Source: Pseudorhodobacter antarcticus
GTDB lineage: Bacteria; Pseudomonadota; Alphaproteobacteria; Rhodobacterales; Rhodobacteraceae
Length of the DNA stretch: 46,900 nucleotides
Assembly: GCA_945862465.1 (NCBI GenBank)
Contig: CAMAYO010000011.1
Span: forward strand, 1 to 46,900
Direction: 5' to 3'
Below are positions 7,266 to 16,143 of the stretch, in pieces. Below the pieces are notes generated by a model that ran no database searches, was not told the origin of the DNA, and saw nothing but the letters and a program-made list of their open reading frames with translations. The stretch's first letter is position 1. Every line of letters starts with the position of its first letter. The translations under genes were made by a program, and so were the position numbers.

Positions 7266-7962
7266 GGTTTGCCCCCTTTGGCCCAAACAGCCCCGCCACG
7301 GCCCCCGCGATCATGCCCGCAAACAGGCCCAGCGTGGCCGACCCATACCACGTGCCCAGCACAGTCGCCGCCGCCGCGATAAGAATGGCCGGCACCTGCC
7401 GCGCGTTCAGGATCGACAGCAACAAAGCCAAAAACAGCGCAGGCAGCATGAAATCCAAACCCGCGCCAACGGCAGGCCAAGCATCCAAGGCCCCGCCCCC
7501 CGCCCAAGCCCCCGCCACCGTGCCCGCCAGCCATGACGCATAAGCGCCAAAGCCCAAAATAATCATGAAGCCTTCGGAAAAGCGCTGCCCTTTGGCCAAG
7601 GCCCCAAGGGCCGCGCCAAACACCTCATCCGTCAGGGCAAAGGCCCATAGCCAGCCAAAGCGCGTGGCGCGGTGCGCGCCTGCGCGTTGCAGCAGGGTTG
7701 GCCCATAAAGCACATGGCGCAAGTTCATCGCCGCCAAGGTCATCCCCGCCACCAGCACAGGCGCACCGCTGGCAAGAAGGGCAATGGCCAGAAACTGCGC
7801 AGCCCCCGCAAAGACGATCAGCGACAGCGAAAACGCCTCAAGCGGGGTCAAGCCTGTGCGGGTGGCTGCCACACCAAAGGAAAAAGCGATGGGAAAATAC
7901 CCCAGAACCAAGGGTATGACGGCCTGCACACCGGCCAGAAGGGGCGACTTTTCTTGCGACAT
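7255..7962 (-). CDS. azlC: AzlC-type branched-chain amino-acid exporter, large subunit
   Basis: A 235-residue inner-membrane protein with about five to six hydrophobic helices. The N-terminal region GVQAVIPLVLGYFPIAFSFGVAA and the FAGAAQFLAIALL segment are characteristic of AzlC proteins. TLAAMNLRHVLYGPTL is the conserved loop, and ALTDEVFGAAL follows. AzlC and AzlD together export leucine, valine, isoleucine or toxic analogues. The gene overlaps azlD by 11 bp, and the two form a short operon between the alcohol dehydrogenase and gltX. No regulator gene (AzlB/Lrp-type) is next to them. Confidence 0.92.
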   Translation of the reverse strand: MSQEKSPLLAGVQAVIPLVLGYFPIAFSFGVAATRTGLTPLEAFSLSLIVFAGAAQFLAIALLASGAPVLVAGMTLAAMNLRHVLYGPTLLQRAGAHRATRFGWLWAFALTDEVFGAALGALAKGQRFSEGFMIILGFGAYASWLAGTVAGAWAGGGALDAWPAVGAGLDFMLPALFLALLLSILNARQVPAILIAAAATVLGTWYGSATLGLFAGMIAGAVAGLFGPKGANHAG

Positions 7963-8019
7963 GGGCTAGCGGTATCCACCCAGCACAGCCCCTGTCAAGC
8001 GCCCCCGCGACACAGCCGG

Positions 8020-9354
8020 TTACCCCGCCTTGATCACCTGCAACAGCGGCATCACATCGGCCATCTCTGGCCCCGCATCGCGGCCCGTCAGGGCTCGGCG
8101 CAGCGGGCGATATAGGCCCTTGCCCTTGCGCCCTGTGGCGGCTTTGACAGTATCTGTCCACTCGGCCCAAGTAGAATGTGTCCACGGTTTGGGCGGCAGC
8201 ATGGCGATCGCATCAGCTACAAAGGGGGCGTCCTCAAGGTCAACCAACGGGTCAGCCCCATCGCGGAACATGGCCCACCACGCCTCTAGATCAGCCAGCA
8301 CGGTGATATTTTCGCGCGTGACAGCCCAAAAAGCTTCCGCTTGATCCGCAGGCACGCCCAAGGCCCCGATCCGCTCTGCCACAGCGGCAAAGGGCAGGGT
8401 TTGGTTGTGCGCGCGCGTCAGGGGCAGCAGGTCATCGGCATCAAGCTTGGTCGGGGCCGCGCCAAAACTGCCCACATCGAACCCGTCGATCAGGTCTTGC
8501 ATCGACTGCGCCAGCTCCACGGGCTTAGACGACCCAAGCCGCGCCATCAGGCTAAGCAGTGCCATGGGCTGAATGCCATTGGCGCGAAGATCGCGCAGCG
8601 CCAGCACGCCCAAACGCTTGGACAGTTCTTCACCCTTGGGGCCTGTCAAAAGCGAGTGGTGAGCGAAATCGGGAGGAGTGCCGCCCATAGCCTGCATGAT
8701 CTGGATCTGCGTGGCGGTGTTGGTCACATGGTCCGCCCCGCGCACGATGTTGGTCACACCCATGTCGATGTCATCAACGGACGAGGCAAAGGTATATAGG
8801 ATCTGCCCATCCGCCCGGATCAACACCGGGTCCGACACCGACGCCGCATCAATCGAGATCGGGCCCAGAATGCCGTCGCTCCATTCGATCCGCTCAAGAT
8901 CCAGCTTAAAGCGCCAATAGCCTTCGCGCCCCTCTGCCCGCAGCGCGGCCTTCTCGGCCGCCGATTGGTGCAGCGAGGTGCGGTCATAAACCGGCGGTTT
9001 GCCCATATTCAGCTGCTTTTTGCGCTTCAGGTCCAATTCAATAGGCGTCTCGAAGCATTCGTAAAAGCGGTCCTTGGCCTTTAGCTCGTCAGCCGCTTCG
9101 CGGTAGCGGTCAAAGCGCAGGCTTTGGCGTTCCACCCTGTCCCAATGCAGGCCCAGCCATTCCAGATCTTGCATGATCCCGTCGCAATATTCCTGCTTAG
9201 ACCGCTCCTGATCGGTGTCATCCAACCGCAGAATAAACGTGCCGCCCGTTTTGCGGGCGATCAGGTAGTTCATCAGGGCCGTGCGCAGATTGCCCACATG
9301 GATAAATCCCGTGGGAGAGGGCGCAAAACGGGTGACAGTCGGACGTTGGGTCAT
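8020..9354 (-). CDS. gltX: Glutamyl-tRNA synthetase
   Basis: A 444-residue class I aminoacyl-tRNA synthetase that charges tRNA with glutamate. RFAPSPTGFIHVGNLRTAL at residues 8-26 is the GluRS form of the HIGH signature (here HVGN). RLDDTDQERSK follows, and LLTGPKGEELSKRLG is the KMSKS-type loop. The frame is open far upstream of 9354, but ATG at 9352-9354 begins exactly where the family begins and has GGAGGCTCCT immediately before it. At 444 residues it resembles the shorter of the two GluRS paralogues commonly found in alphaproteobacteria. If a second gltX exists elsewhere, this copy could be the tRNA-Gln-charging or the canonical form. The gene has no close operon partner. Confidence 0.95.
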   Translation of the reverse strand: MTQRPTVTRFAPSPTGFIHVGNLRTALMNYLIARKTGGTFILRLDDTDQERSKQEYCDGIMQDLEWLGLHWDRVERQSLRFDRYREAADELKAKDRFYECFETPIELDLKRKKQLNMGKPPVYDRTSLHQSAAEKAALRAEGREGYWRFKLDLERIEWSDGILGPISIDAASVSDPVLIRADGQILYTFASSVDDIDMGVTNIVRGADHVTNTATQIQIMQAMGGTPPDFAHHSLLTGPKGEELSKRLGVLALRDLRANGIQPMALLSLMARLGSSKPVELAQSMQDLIDGFDVGSFGAAPTKLDADDLLPLTRAHNQTLPFAAVAERIGALGVPADQAEAFWAVTRENITVLADLEAWWAMFRDGADPLVDLEDAPFVADAIAMLPPKPWTHSTWAEWTDTVKAATGRKGKGLYRPLRRALTGRDAGPEMADVMPLLQVIKAG

Positions 9355-9531
9355 AGGAGCCTCCAGCAACGGGCATTCCCTGTCACGGCAGGGGCGAAAT
9401 GTCCAGTTGGGATGGTTGGGAAGTGGGTTAAGGCGGGGCCTTTTGGGCAAGGGTCGCTTTCCCCTTGGCCTTGGCGCGATTTTTTGGCTAACTGCCTTAA
9501 CTGTCTGTGGCGAAATAAAGGCAAAACCAAG

Positions 9532-10104
9532 GTGAAGATATCTGCACTGCTGTCTGTCTTGTTGCTGGCCTCGGCTGGTCCTGTCTTGGCGGGGCCTATT
9601 GTCGATGCGGCGAGCGATGTGGAAAGCAAGCTGAACAACGGCGATGCTGCAGGGGCGCTGCTCGCCTTGGGTGAGCTTTACAGCCAAGTTTGGGCGCAGA
9701 ATATGACCATCGGCTTCACCCAAGGGCTTTTGGTCGCGCAACCCTCTACAGGCTACGGGGTCTATAACCCGCGCCCGACCAACGTCTTTAAATCGGGCGA
9801 ACCGATCTTAATTTATTGCGAGCCCTTTGGCTTTGACTATGGCTCCCCCGGTGAAGGGCTTTACTCGGTCAATCTGTTTGTCGATTTGCAGGTGCTGGAT
9901 GCCTCGGGCAACCAATTGGCCAATGCGCCAGAAGCGACCGAGTATAACATGCCCTCGCGCCACAAAAGCCACGAGGTTCCGGTGAACATCACCTATCGGC
10001 TCGACGGATTGCAGGCGGGCAATTACACCTTGGTCACGACATTGCGCGACAAGAACTCGCTTAAGGCAGGCAGCTTTCAGACAGCCATCGCAATCAGTCC
10101 GTAA
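9532..10104 (+). CDS. Secreted protein of unknown function
   Basis: A 190-residue protein that starts, most plausibly, at GTG 9532, because a clean Sec signal peptide follows directly (KISALLSVLLLASAGPVLAG, cleavage near residue 21). The mature protein has an N-terminal helical piece (VESKLNNGDAAGALLALGELYSQVW). A beta-rich part follows, with TNVFKSGEPILIYCEPFGFDYG, VNLFVDLQVLDASGN, and a C-terminal segment resembling a small Ig-like/C2-like sandwich ending YTLVTTLRDKNSLKAGSFQTAIAI. I do not recognise a named family. The gene ends 12 bp before pfkB, whose ribosome-binding site overlaps this stop, so the two are probably cotranscribed. It looks like a conserved periplasmic protein restricted to related bacteria, which is an inference. 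Confidence 0.75.
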   Translation: MKISALLSVLLLASAGPVLAGPIVDAASDVESKLNNGDAAGALLALGELYSQVWAQNMTIGFTQGLLVAQPSTGYGVYNPRPTNVFKSGEPILIYCEPFGFDYGSPGEGLYSVNLFVDLQVLDASGNQLANAPEATEYNMPSRHKSHEVPVNITYRLDGLQAGNYTLVTTLRDKNSLKAGSFQTAIAISP

Positions 10105-10116
10105 AGGCGCGCACTT

Positions 10117-11061
10117 TTGCAAACGCCCATTGTCACCCTCACCCTGAACCCCGCGCTCGATCTGGCCAGTGATCTCCCGGCGCTGATCCCTGACACCAAA
10201 CTGCGCTGCACTGCGCCTTCGCTGGATCCGGGCGGCGGTGGTTTAAATGTCAGCCGTGCCATCGCCGCTTTGGGTGGGGAAAGTCTGGCACTTGTGGCTT
10301 TGGGCGGGCTTACCGGTGACAGGTTGGCTGGCTTGATCCGCGACGAAGGCGTGGCCTTTTTGTCTATGACAGCCCCAGGAGAATCGCGCCAAAGCCTGAC
10401 TGTGACCGAAACCTCGACTGGCCGACAATACCGCTTCATGCTGCCAGGCCCGATCTGGAGCGCGCAGGACCAAGAGCGTGTCTTTGCCCTTCTGCGCGCC
10501 TCAGCCCGACCCGGTGCCTTTGGCGTGATCTCGGGCAGCCAACCGCCGGGCGTGCCGGTTGATTTCCCCGCCAGCCTCGCCCAAGCCATGCCAGGCTTGC
10601 AGGTGGTGCTCGACACATCGGGCCCCGCCTTGGCGCAAGCCGTGGCCCATCCCATACCAAACCTCGTCATCCTGCGCATGGACGGGGACGAGGCTGAAAC
10701 TTTGGCAGGCGACCAGTTGCTCTCCCGCAGCGACACAGCAGACTTCGCCGCAGGCTTGGTCGCACGCGGTGTGGCGCAGATGGTGGTCGTGGCGCGCGGG
10801 GCAGATGGGTCGGTGTTGGTTGACAAAGATCGCCGCATCTTTGCCAAGGCCGCAAAGGTCAAAGTCAAAAGCACCGTGGGCGCGGGCGACAGCTTTGTTG
10901 CAGGCCTCGTGCTGTCCTTGGCAAAGGGGGAGCCCCGCGAAACGGCGCTGGTTTGGGGCACCGCTGCCGCTTCGGCCGCCGTCATGTCTGACGCCACGCA
11001 GCTTTGCAAAAAGGCCGACGTGCTGCGTCTTTTGCCCGAATGCGTGATCACCCAAATCTAG
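10117..11061 (+). CDS. pfkB: PfkB-family sugar kinase, probably 6-phosphofructokinase 2 type
   Basis: A 314-residue ribokinase-fold kinase. PSLDPGGGGLNVSRAIAALGG is the substrate-binding signature of the Pfk-2/1-phosphofructokinase/tagatose-6-phosphate kinase branch. TGRQYRFMLPGP corresponds to a segment conserved in E. coli PfkB. STVGAGDSFVAGLVLS near the end carries the catalytic Asp (about 258) and anion-hole Gly residues. The expected reaction is ATP-dependent phosphorylation of fructose 6-phosphate (or fructose 1-phosphate). The start appears to be TTG (10117-10119), since no ATG fits the family's beginning and AAAGG overlaps the preceding gene's stop. It lies 12 bp behind the secreted-protein gene. 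A tagatose-6-phosphate kinase role cannot be excluded. Confidence 0.88.
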   Translation: MQTPIVTLTLNPALDLASDLPALIPDTKLRCTAPSLDPGGGGLNVSRAIAALGGESLALVALGGLTGDRLAGLIRDEGVAFLSMTAPGESRQSLTVTETSTGRQYRFMLPGPIWSAQDQERVFALLRASARPGAFGVISGSQPPGVPVDFPASLAQAMPGLQVVLDTSGPALAQAVAHPIPNLVILRMDGDEAETLAGDQLLSRSDTADFAAGLVARGVAQMVVVARGADGSVLVDKDRRIFAKAAKVKVKSTVGAGDSFVAGLVLSLAKGEPRETALVWGTAAASAAVMSDATQLCKKADVLRLLPECVITQI

Positions 11062-11073
11062 GTCCCCCGCCCC

Positions 11074-11098
11074 CCTTTCATACTTGCACAAATATCCC
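11074..11098 (-). repeat. REP-like repeat, ATATTTG tail copy 1
   Basis: On the minus strand this 25-mer starts GGGATATTTG and ends ATGAAAGG. It agrees at 22 of 25 positions with the copy at 26607-26631. It sits in the 54-bp gap between the convergent ends of pfkB and ynfA, next to C-rich sequence. Its position at gene ends and its recurrence in this window mark it as one member of a dispersed intergenic repeat family. Confidence 0.6.
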
Positions 11099-11115
11099 CG
11101 CCGGAGGCGAAGCTT

Positions 11116-11433
11116 TCAGCCGCGCGGCACCAGCAGAATAACTGCCGCCCCTACAAGGGCCAAAGCCGCCCCGCCCAGATCGGCGCGGTCAGGTCGCACG
11201 CCCTCCACTGTCCAAAGCCACAGCAGGGACGCCGCAATATAAACCCCTCCATAGGCGGCATAGCTGCGCCCCGCGTGGCTGGGCGGGGTCAGCGCCAAAA
11301 GATAAGCAAAGGCCGCAAGGCACGCCGCCGCAGGGATCAGCCACAAAACCGAGGCCCCGCGCCACCAGCTCCACACCGCAAAGCAGCCCGCAATCTCTGC
11401 CAAAGCAGCAAAGGCATAAAGCGCCCAGCTCAT
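11116..11433 (-). CDS. ynfA: YnfA/UPF0060 family small membrane protein
   Basis: A 105-residue protein with four hydrophobic helices. [24 protein letters not shown], the central [17 protein letters not shown] motif and the [20 protein letters not shown] block are typical of the UPF0060 (YnfA) family, relatives of small-multidrug-resistance transporters with four-helix topology. Function in bacteria is poorly defined; drug or cation efflux has been proposed. Its ATG overlaps the stop of nadE (shared ATGA, 11430-11433), so it is translated as the second gene of a nadE-ynfA pair. Confidence 0.9.
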   Translation of the reverse strand: MSWALYAFAALAEIAGCFAVWSWWRGASVLWLIPAAACLAAFAYLLALTPPSHAGRSYAAYGGVYIAASLLWLWTVEGVRPDRADLGGAALALVGAAVILLVPRG

Positions 11434-13088
11434 GACAGGTCGCGCCAGCGGTTGGCGATGGGATAACGGCGGTCCAACCAGAAGGCTTTCTTGGTCAACC
11501 GCGTGCCGGGGGCAGATTGGAAGCGTTTGTATTCGCTGATGTAAAGCAGATGCTCGATGCGTTTGACGGTGGCAGCGTCATAGCCCCGTGCTACAATCTC
11601 GGCCACTGACAGATCCTCTTCGACCAACCCGTGCAAAATGGCGTCCAGCACCTCGTAAGGCGGCAGGCTGTCTTGGTCGGTTTGGTTGTCGCGCAATTCG
11701 GCCGAGGGGGGCTTTTCAATCACGCGGGGTGCTATCACGGGGCCACTTGGGCCGAGCATCCAAGGGCGGTGGTTGGCATTGCGCCACAGGCAACTCGCAA
11801 AGACCCGCGTTTTATACATATCTTTCAGCGGATTATACCCACCGTTCATGTCACCGTAGATTGTGCAATAGCCAACGGCCATTTCTGATTTGTTGCCCGT
11901 GGTCAACAGCATCTCGCCAAACTTGTTCGACAGCGCCATCAACAACAACCCCCGCAGGCGCGATTGGATGTTTTCTTCGGTGATCCCCGTTTCAGTGCCC
12001 GCGAACAGCCCCGAAAGCGCCGCACCAACTGCGTCTTGCGGGCCTCTAATCGGCACAGTGTCCAGTTTCGTGCCCAAAGCCTGCGCAACGGCCTTGGCAT
12101 CTTCCAAAGAATGGGCCGAGGTATAACGCGACGGCAGCATCACGCAGCGCACGTTATCCGCGCCCAAGGCGTCAACCGCCACCGCCGCCACCAAGGCGCT
12201 GTCAACCCCACCCGACAGGCCCAGCAGCACCTTGCCAAAGCCCGTCTTGCGGCAATAGTCGCGCAGCGACAGCACCATGGCGTGGAAGTCCGCCTCATGA
12301 GCTTCAGGCAGCAGCGCAAGGCGGGCGGGCACGGCGCGCCAGCCATCCTCGGTCAGCGCAAAGTCCAAATGCTCCACCGCCGCTTCAAACTGCGGCAATT
12401 GGCACGCCAGCGCGCCGCCTGGGTTCAGCGCAAAGGACGCGCCGTCAAAGACCTGATCGTCTTGGCCACCGATCATGTTCAGATAGATCAAGGGCAGACC
12501 CGTTTCGACCACGCGGTTCAGCATGAGGTTCAAGCGCACATCCGGCTTACCGCGATGATAGGGCGACCCGTTGGGCACCAACAAAATCTCGGCCCCCGTT
12601 TCGGCCAAGGTTTCGCAGACATCCGCGTGCCAAGCGTCTTCGCAAATGGGAATGCCAAGGCGCACAGGGCCAATTGGAATTGGGCCGTGGATATCCGCCG
12701 CTGAAAACAGGCGCTTTTCGTCGAACACGCTGTCATTGGGCAGATCGTGCTTCAGGATCGTGGCCGCGATATGGCCGCCTTGCAGGATGTGATAGGCGTT
12801 AAAGAGCTTTCCGTCACGCAGCGCAGGTCCGCCGATCCCCAAAGCTGGACCATCAACGCAATCGCGCGCCAGTTGCGCCAAAGCCGCCAATGCCGCCTCG
12901 GCAAAGGCGCGCCTTAAGATCAAGTCTTGGGTTTGATAGCCGGTGATGAACATCTCGGTCAGCGCCACCAGATCAGCCCCCGCAGCCTTACCCGCAGCCC
13001 AAGCTTGCTTGGCCAAGGCCGCATTGCCCGCCAAATCCCCGACCGAAGGGTTGGCTTGCACCAAGGTCAAACGAAAGGTTGCGGGCAT
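11430..13088 (-). CDS. nadE: Glutamine-dependent NAD+ synthetase
   Basis: A 552-residue two-domain enzyme for the last step of NAD synthesis (deamido-NAD to NAD). The N-terminal nitrilase-type glutaminase domain shows the Glu-Lys-Cys triad: Glu45 ([10 protein letters not shown]), Lys113 ([10 protein letters not shown]) and Cys149 ([10 protein letters not shown]). The C-terminal synthetase domain has the ATP-pyrophosphatase loop [14 protein letters not shown] at about 290-303, [14 protein letters not shown] and [23 protein letters not shown] at 13086-13088 is chosen because GGAGAG precedes it by 5 bp; another ATG 12 bp further upstream overlaps that site. Length is normal for the glutamine-dependent form. 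The stop overlaps the ynfA start by ATGA. Confidence 0.95.
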   Translation of the reverse strand: MPATFRLTLVQANPSVGDLAGNAALAKQAWAAGKAAGADLVALTEMFITGYQTQDLILRRAFAEAALAALAQLARDCVDGPALGIGGPALRDGKLFNAYHILQGGHIAATILKHDLPNDSVFDEKRLFSAADIHGPIPIGPVRLGIPICEDAWHADVCETLAETGAEILLVPNGSPYHRGKPDVRLNLMLNRVVETGLPLIYLNMIGGQDDQVFDGASFALNPGGALACQLPQFEAAVEHLDFALTEDGWRAVPARLALLPEAHEADFHAMVLSLRDYCRKTGFGKVLLGLSGGVDSALVAAVAVDALGADNVRCVMLPSRYTSAHSLEDAKAVAQALGTKLDTVPIRGPQDAVGAALSGLFAGTETGITEENIQSRLRGLLLMALSNKFGEMLLTTGNKSEMAVGYCTIYGDMNGGYNPLKDMYKTRVFASCLWRNANHRPWMLGPSGPVIAPRVIEKPPSAELRDNQTDQDSLPPYEVLDAILHGLVEEDLSVAEIVARGYDAATVKRIEHLLYISEYKRFQSAPGTRLTKKAFWLDRRYPIANRWRDLS

Positions 13089-13217
13089 GTCACTCTCCAT
13101 CACTTGGGGTGGTTCTAGCAGGTTGTGGGGCAAGGAAAAGCCCAAGGCCGCACCCACACGCTTGTCAGACCATTGGGCGGAAGCTAGGTTGGAAGAAATA
13201 TAGATTGGAGAATAGGA

Positions 13218-14630
13218 ATGACGTCTGGCGCTTGGGTCTTAGGTCTGGGCTTGGCGCTGGCGCTTGGCGCGGCGGGGGCACGCGCGCAAGAAGTTCTCCG
13301 CAAACAATATGACGATGGCTCAATCTATGAAGGCACGTTCAAAGACGGGCGTCAGGATGGCACGGGCACCTACAAGCTGCCAAACGGCTTTGAATATACG
13401 GGTGATTGGGTGGCCGGAGAGATCGCGGGCACGGGCAAAGCAACCTATCCCAACGGATCGTTTTATGTGGGCCAATTCGTCAAAGGAAAGCCCGATGGTA
13501 TGGGTAAGATGACCTTCTCTGATGGCAGCACCTATGACGGCACTTGGATTGACGGCGCCATGACAGGGCAAGGCCAATCGAGCTATGCCAGTGGCGCGTC
13601 CTACACAGGGGGCTTTGTTGCGGGCAAGCACGATGGCCAAGGGGTGATGACCGACCCCGATGGCACAGTTTACGACGGCGCTTGGCTGGATGGGGTCAAA
13701 GAGGGCCAAGGCAAGATGACCTATGCCGATGGCACGCTGTACCAAGGCAGTTTCAAAGCGGGCGCGCCCGATGGCCTGGGCAAATTGTCGATGCCAGACG
13801 GTGTGGTCTATGATGGCCAATGGCAAGCGGGACAAATCAACGGCCAAGGCACGCTGACAAAAGCCAATGGCGACACCTATGTGGGCGCTTTTGAAAACGG
13901 CCAACGTGCGGGCAAGGGCAAACTGACCTATGCCAATGGCGACATCTATGAAGGCTTTTTCGCAGCCGATGAACGCAACGGCGCGGGCAGCTTTATAGCC
14001 AAAGACGGCACGCGCTATGCGGGAGGCTGGGTTGCGGGGCATATGGAAGGGGTGGGCCAGATGACCTATGCTGATGGGTCCGTCTATGCTGGGACCTTTC
14101 TGGCCGATGAACCCCACGGGCAGGGCAAGATGACCTATGCCGATGGGTCCACTTATGAAGGCGCTTGGGTCGCAGGCCAAATGGCGGGCCTTGGCAAGGC
14201 GGTTTATGGGAAAGACCAAACCTATCAAGGCCAGTTCGCCGCCGGAAAGCCCGAAGGCATGGGCCGCATGACGCAGGCGGATGGCTTTATCTATGAGGGC
14301 CAATGGCAAGCGGGCCTGCGCCAAGGCCAAGGCCGCGCCACCTATGCGGATGGATCAGTCTACACTGGCCAGTTTTCAGCCGGGTTGCGCGATGGCAAAG
14401 GCACTTTGACCACCCTCACCGGCTTTGGCTATGTGGGCGATTGGAAAGCTGGCGTGATCGAAGGCCAAGGCATCGCCACCTATCCAGCCGGCGAGGTCTA
14501 TGAAGGCGCCTTTGTCGGCGGCGAGCGGGAAGGTCAAGGCAAATTGACCTATTCCGCTGATCAGATCAGCGAGGGCATCTGGCAAAAAGGCCGTTTGCTG
14601 ACACCAAACCCCGCAGCCAACGGCGACTGA
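13218..14630 (+). CDS. Exported MORN-repeat protein (18 tandem repeats)
   Basis: A 470-residue protein made of a signal peptide (GAWVLGLGLALALGAAGARAQ, cleavage near residue 23) followed by 18 uninterrupted MORN repeats of exactly 23 residues and a partial nineteenth. The consensus is TYADGSxYxGxWxAGxxxGxGKM, and repeats 12 and 13 (TYADGSVY, TYADGSTY) are close to identical. The last repeat degenerates (TYSADQISEGIWQKGRL) and the protein ends with PNPAANGD. MORN repeats form an elongated beta-hairpin rod that in eukaryotes binds lipids or proteins; bacterial exported versions are largely uncharacterised. AGGA (13213-13216) is too close to the ATG at 13218 to be an ideal ribosome-binding site; GGAG at 13207-13210 is better spaced. 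The gene is convergent with trpB and has no operon partner. Confidence 0.9.
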   Translation: MTSGAWVLGLGLALALGAAGARAQEVLRKQYDDGSIYEGTFKDGRQDGTGTYKLPNGFEYTGDWVAGEIAGTGKATYPNGSFYVGQFVKGKPDGMGKMTFSDGSTYDGTWIDGAMTGQGQSSYASGASYTGGFVAGKHDGQGVMTDPDGTVYDGAWLDGVKEGQGKMTYADGTLYQGSFKAGAPDGLGKLSMPDGVVYDGQWQAGQINGQGTLTKANGDTYVGAFENGQRAGKGKLTYANGDIYEGFFAADERNGAGSFIAKDGTRYAGGWVAGHMEGVGQMTYADGSVYAGTFLADEPHGQGKMTYADGSTYEGAWVAGQMAGLGKAVYGKDQTYQGQFAAGKPEGMGRMTQADGFIYEGQWQAGLRQGQGRATYADGSVYTGQFSAGLRDGKGTLTTLTGFGYVGDWKAGVIEGQGIATYPAGEVYEGAFVGGEREGQGKLTYSADQISEGIWQKGRLLTPNPAANGD

Positions 14631-14656
14631 CGCGCCAAGCTTGGGCCAAGAGCCAC

Positions 14657-14675
14657 GATTTTTCTGCGAAAAATC
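14657..14675. terminator. Weak hairpin between convergent MORN gene and trpB
   Basis: GATTTTT (14657-14663) pairs with AAAAATC (14669-14675) around a CTGCG loop, with a possible extra C-G pair inside. It lies in the 65-bp gap between two convergent stops and is self-complementary with A/T tracts, so it could work in either direction. The stem is AT-rich and weak, so the call is tentative. Confidence 0.35.
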
Positions 14676-14695
14676 AAAACCCCTGACCCAAAGCC

Positions 14696-15928
14696 TTAGA
14701 TTTTCATGTCAAAGCCCAAGTGCTTGGCCACAGTGAAGATGTCTTTGTCGCCACGCCCGCACATATTCATCACGATGATATGGTCAGCAGGTAGAGTGGG
14801 TGCAATTTTCATCACATGGGCCAAAGCGTGCGAGGGTTCCAAGGCGGGAATGATCCCCTCCAACTGGCAGCAAAGCTGAAACGCCTCTAGCGCCTCGGCA
14901 TCGGTGATCGAGACATATTTGGCACGACCAATATCGTGCAGCCACGAATGCTCTGGCCCGATGCCGGGATAATCCAGGCCGGCACTGATCGAGAAGCCTT
15001 CCAAGATCTGCCCATCAGGGTCTTGCAGCAGGTAAGTCCGGTTGCCATGCAAAACGCCCGGGCGACCGCCGGTCAAGCTGGCGCAGTGTTGCATCCGGTC
15101 GTCAACGCCTTTGCCGCCCGCCTCGACCCCGATGATGTTGACCGATGGGTCATCTAGGAAGGGATAGAACAGCCCCATGGCATTAGACCCGCCACCAATC
15201 GCCGCCACCAGCGTGTCGGGCAAACGGCCTTCGCCCTCTTGCTCGGCCATTTGCCAGCGCACTTCCTTGCCGATGATCGACTGGAAATCGCGCACCATGG
15301 CAGGATAGGGATGCGGGCCTGCGACCGTGCCGATGCAATAGAACGTGTCGCGCACATTGGTCACCCAGTCGCGCAAAGCGTCGTTCATGGCATCCTTCAG
15401 CGTGCCACGACCCGAGGTGACGGGAATAACCTCTGCCCCCAACAGTCGCATCCGAAACACGTTGGGCGCCTGACGTTCCACATCATGCGCACCCATATAA
15501 ACCACGCATTTCAAGCCAAACTTGGCGCAAACCGTGGCCGTGGCAACCCCGTGCTGGCCTGCACCCGTTTCGGCGATGATGCGTGTTTTGCCCATGCGGC
15601 GTGCCAGAATGATCTGGCCAAGCACATTGTTGATCTTATGCGCGCCGGTGTGGTTCAACTCGTCGCGCTTCATATAGACCTTGGCCCCGCCCAAATGCGC
15701 CGTCAGGCGCGGCGCGAAGTACAAGGGCGAGGGGCGGCCGACATAGTGCTTCCACAAATCCTCCATCTCGGCCCAAAAGGTCGGGTCGGTTTTGGCAAAT
15801 TCGTAGCGCTCTTCCAGGTCAAGGATCAGCGGCATCAAGGTTTCAGACACGAACCTGCCGCCAAACAGGCCAAAACGCCCCTGTTCATCGGGGCCCGTCA
15901 TGAAGCTGTTGGGTCCATCCTTGGCCAT
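14696..15928 (-). CDS. trpB: Tryptophan synthase beta chain
   Basis: A 410-residue PLP enzyme that condenses indole with serine to give tryptophan. The PLP lysine is Lys98 in [31 protein letters not shown] and the phosphate-binding [13 protein letters not shown] loop are present, as is the conserved ending SGRGDKD-like (here [12 protein letters not shown]). ATG at 15926-15928 is preceded by AGGAGATGCGCC. It is on the same strand as trpF but 215 bp away, and trpA does not follow on the downstream side (the neighbour there is the convergent MORN gene), so trpA must lie elsewhere. Length and motifs are fully normal. Confidence 0.97.
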   Translation of the reverse strand: MAKDGPNSFMTGPDEQGRFGLFGGRFVSETLMPLILDLEERYEFAKTDPTFWAEMEDLWKHYVGRPSPLYFAPRLTAHLGGAKVYMKRDELNHTGAHKINNVLGQIILARRMGKTRIIAETGAGQHGVATATVCAKFGLKCVVYMGAHDVERQAPNVFRMRLLGAEVIPVTSGRGTLKDAMNDALRDWVTNVRDTFYCIGTVAGPHPYPAMVRDFQSIIGKEVRWQMAEQEGEGRLPDTLVAAIGGGSNAMGLFYPFLDDPSVNIIGVEAGGKGVDDRMQHCASLTGGRPGVLHGNRTYLLQDPDGQILEGFSISAGLDYPGIGPEHSWLHDIGRAKYVSITDAEALEAFQLCCQLEGIIPALEPSHALAHVMKIAPTLPADHIIVMNMCGRGDKDIFTVAKHLGFDMKI

Positions 15929-16009
15929 GGCGCATCTCCTGTTTTGTGCTGGTTCTTACCTAGCGCCAAGCCTTGCCCAAGGAAAGGGGGGGCCAAGCGC
16001 TGCCTCAAA

Positions 16010-16063
16010 GATGAGTATTTGGACAAAGAGCAAATAGAATTGCCACTTTACCCTTTGCTCTTT
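16010..16063. repeat. Inverted repeat with ATTTGG-type motif between trpF and trpB
   Basis: AAAGAGCAAA (16025-16034) and TTTGCTCTTT (16054-16063) are perfect 10-bp inverted repeats separated by 19 bp. They follow GAGTATTTGGACAAAG, a weaker match to the ATATTTG tail of the dispersed repeats elsewhere in this window. It could act as a terminator or attenuator-like hairpin after trpF, or be a member of the repeat family. There is no good T-run, so termination is uncertain. Confidence 0.45.
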
Positions 16064-16143
16064 GCTGCATTACTCCCCGCGGAGCGCGCCCTAGCCGGTT
16101 GGCGGCACGCCAGAGGCGAGAAAAAACAATGCGCGGCACGCGC

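Noticed and set aside
10077-11051. A 324-codon minus-strand open frame opposite pfkB
   Set aside because: Ser/Ala/Pro-rich antisense frame; the plus strand carries the full PfkB signatures.
13320-14330. A 336-codon open frame on the minus strand opposite the MORN gene
   Set aside because: It is a shadow of the 69-bp-periodic MORN coding sequence; its own repeats mirror those of the real gene, which has a signal peptide and a ribosome-binding site.
13300-14600. CRISPR or non-coding tandem array
   Set aside because: The 69-bp periodicity is coding (23-residue MORN repeats) without conserved spacers.
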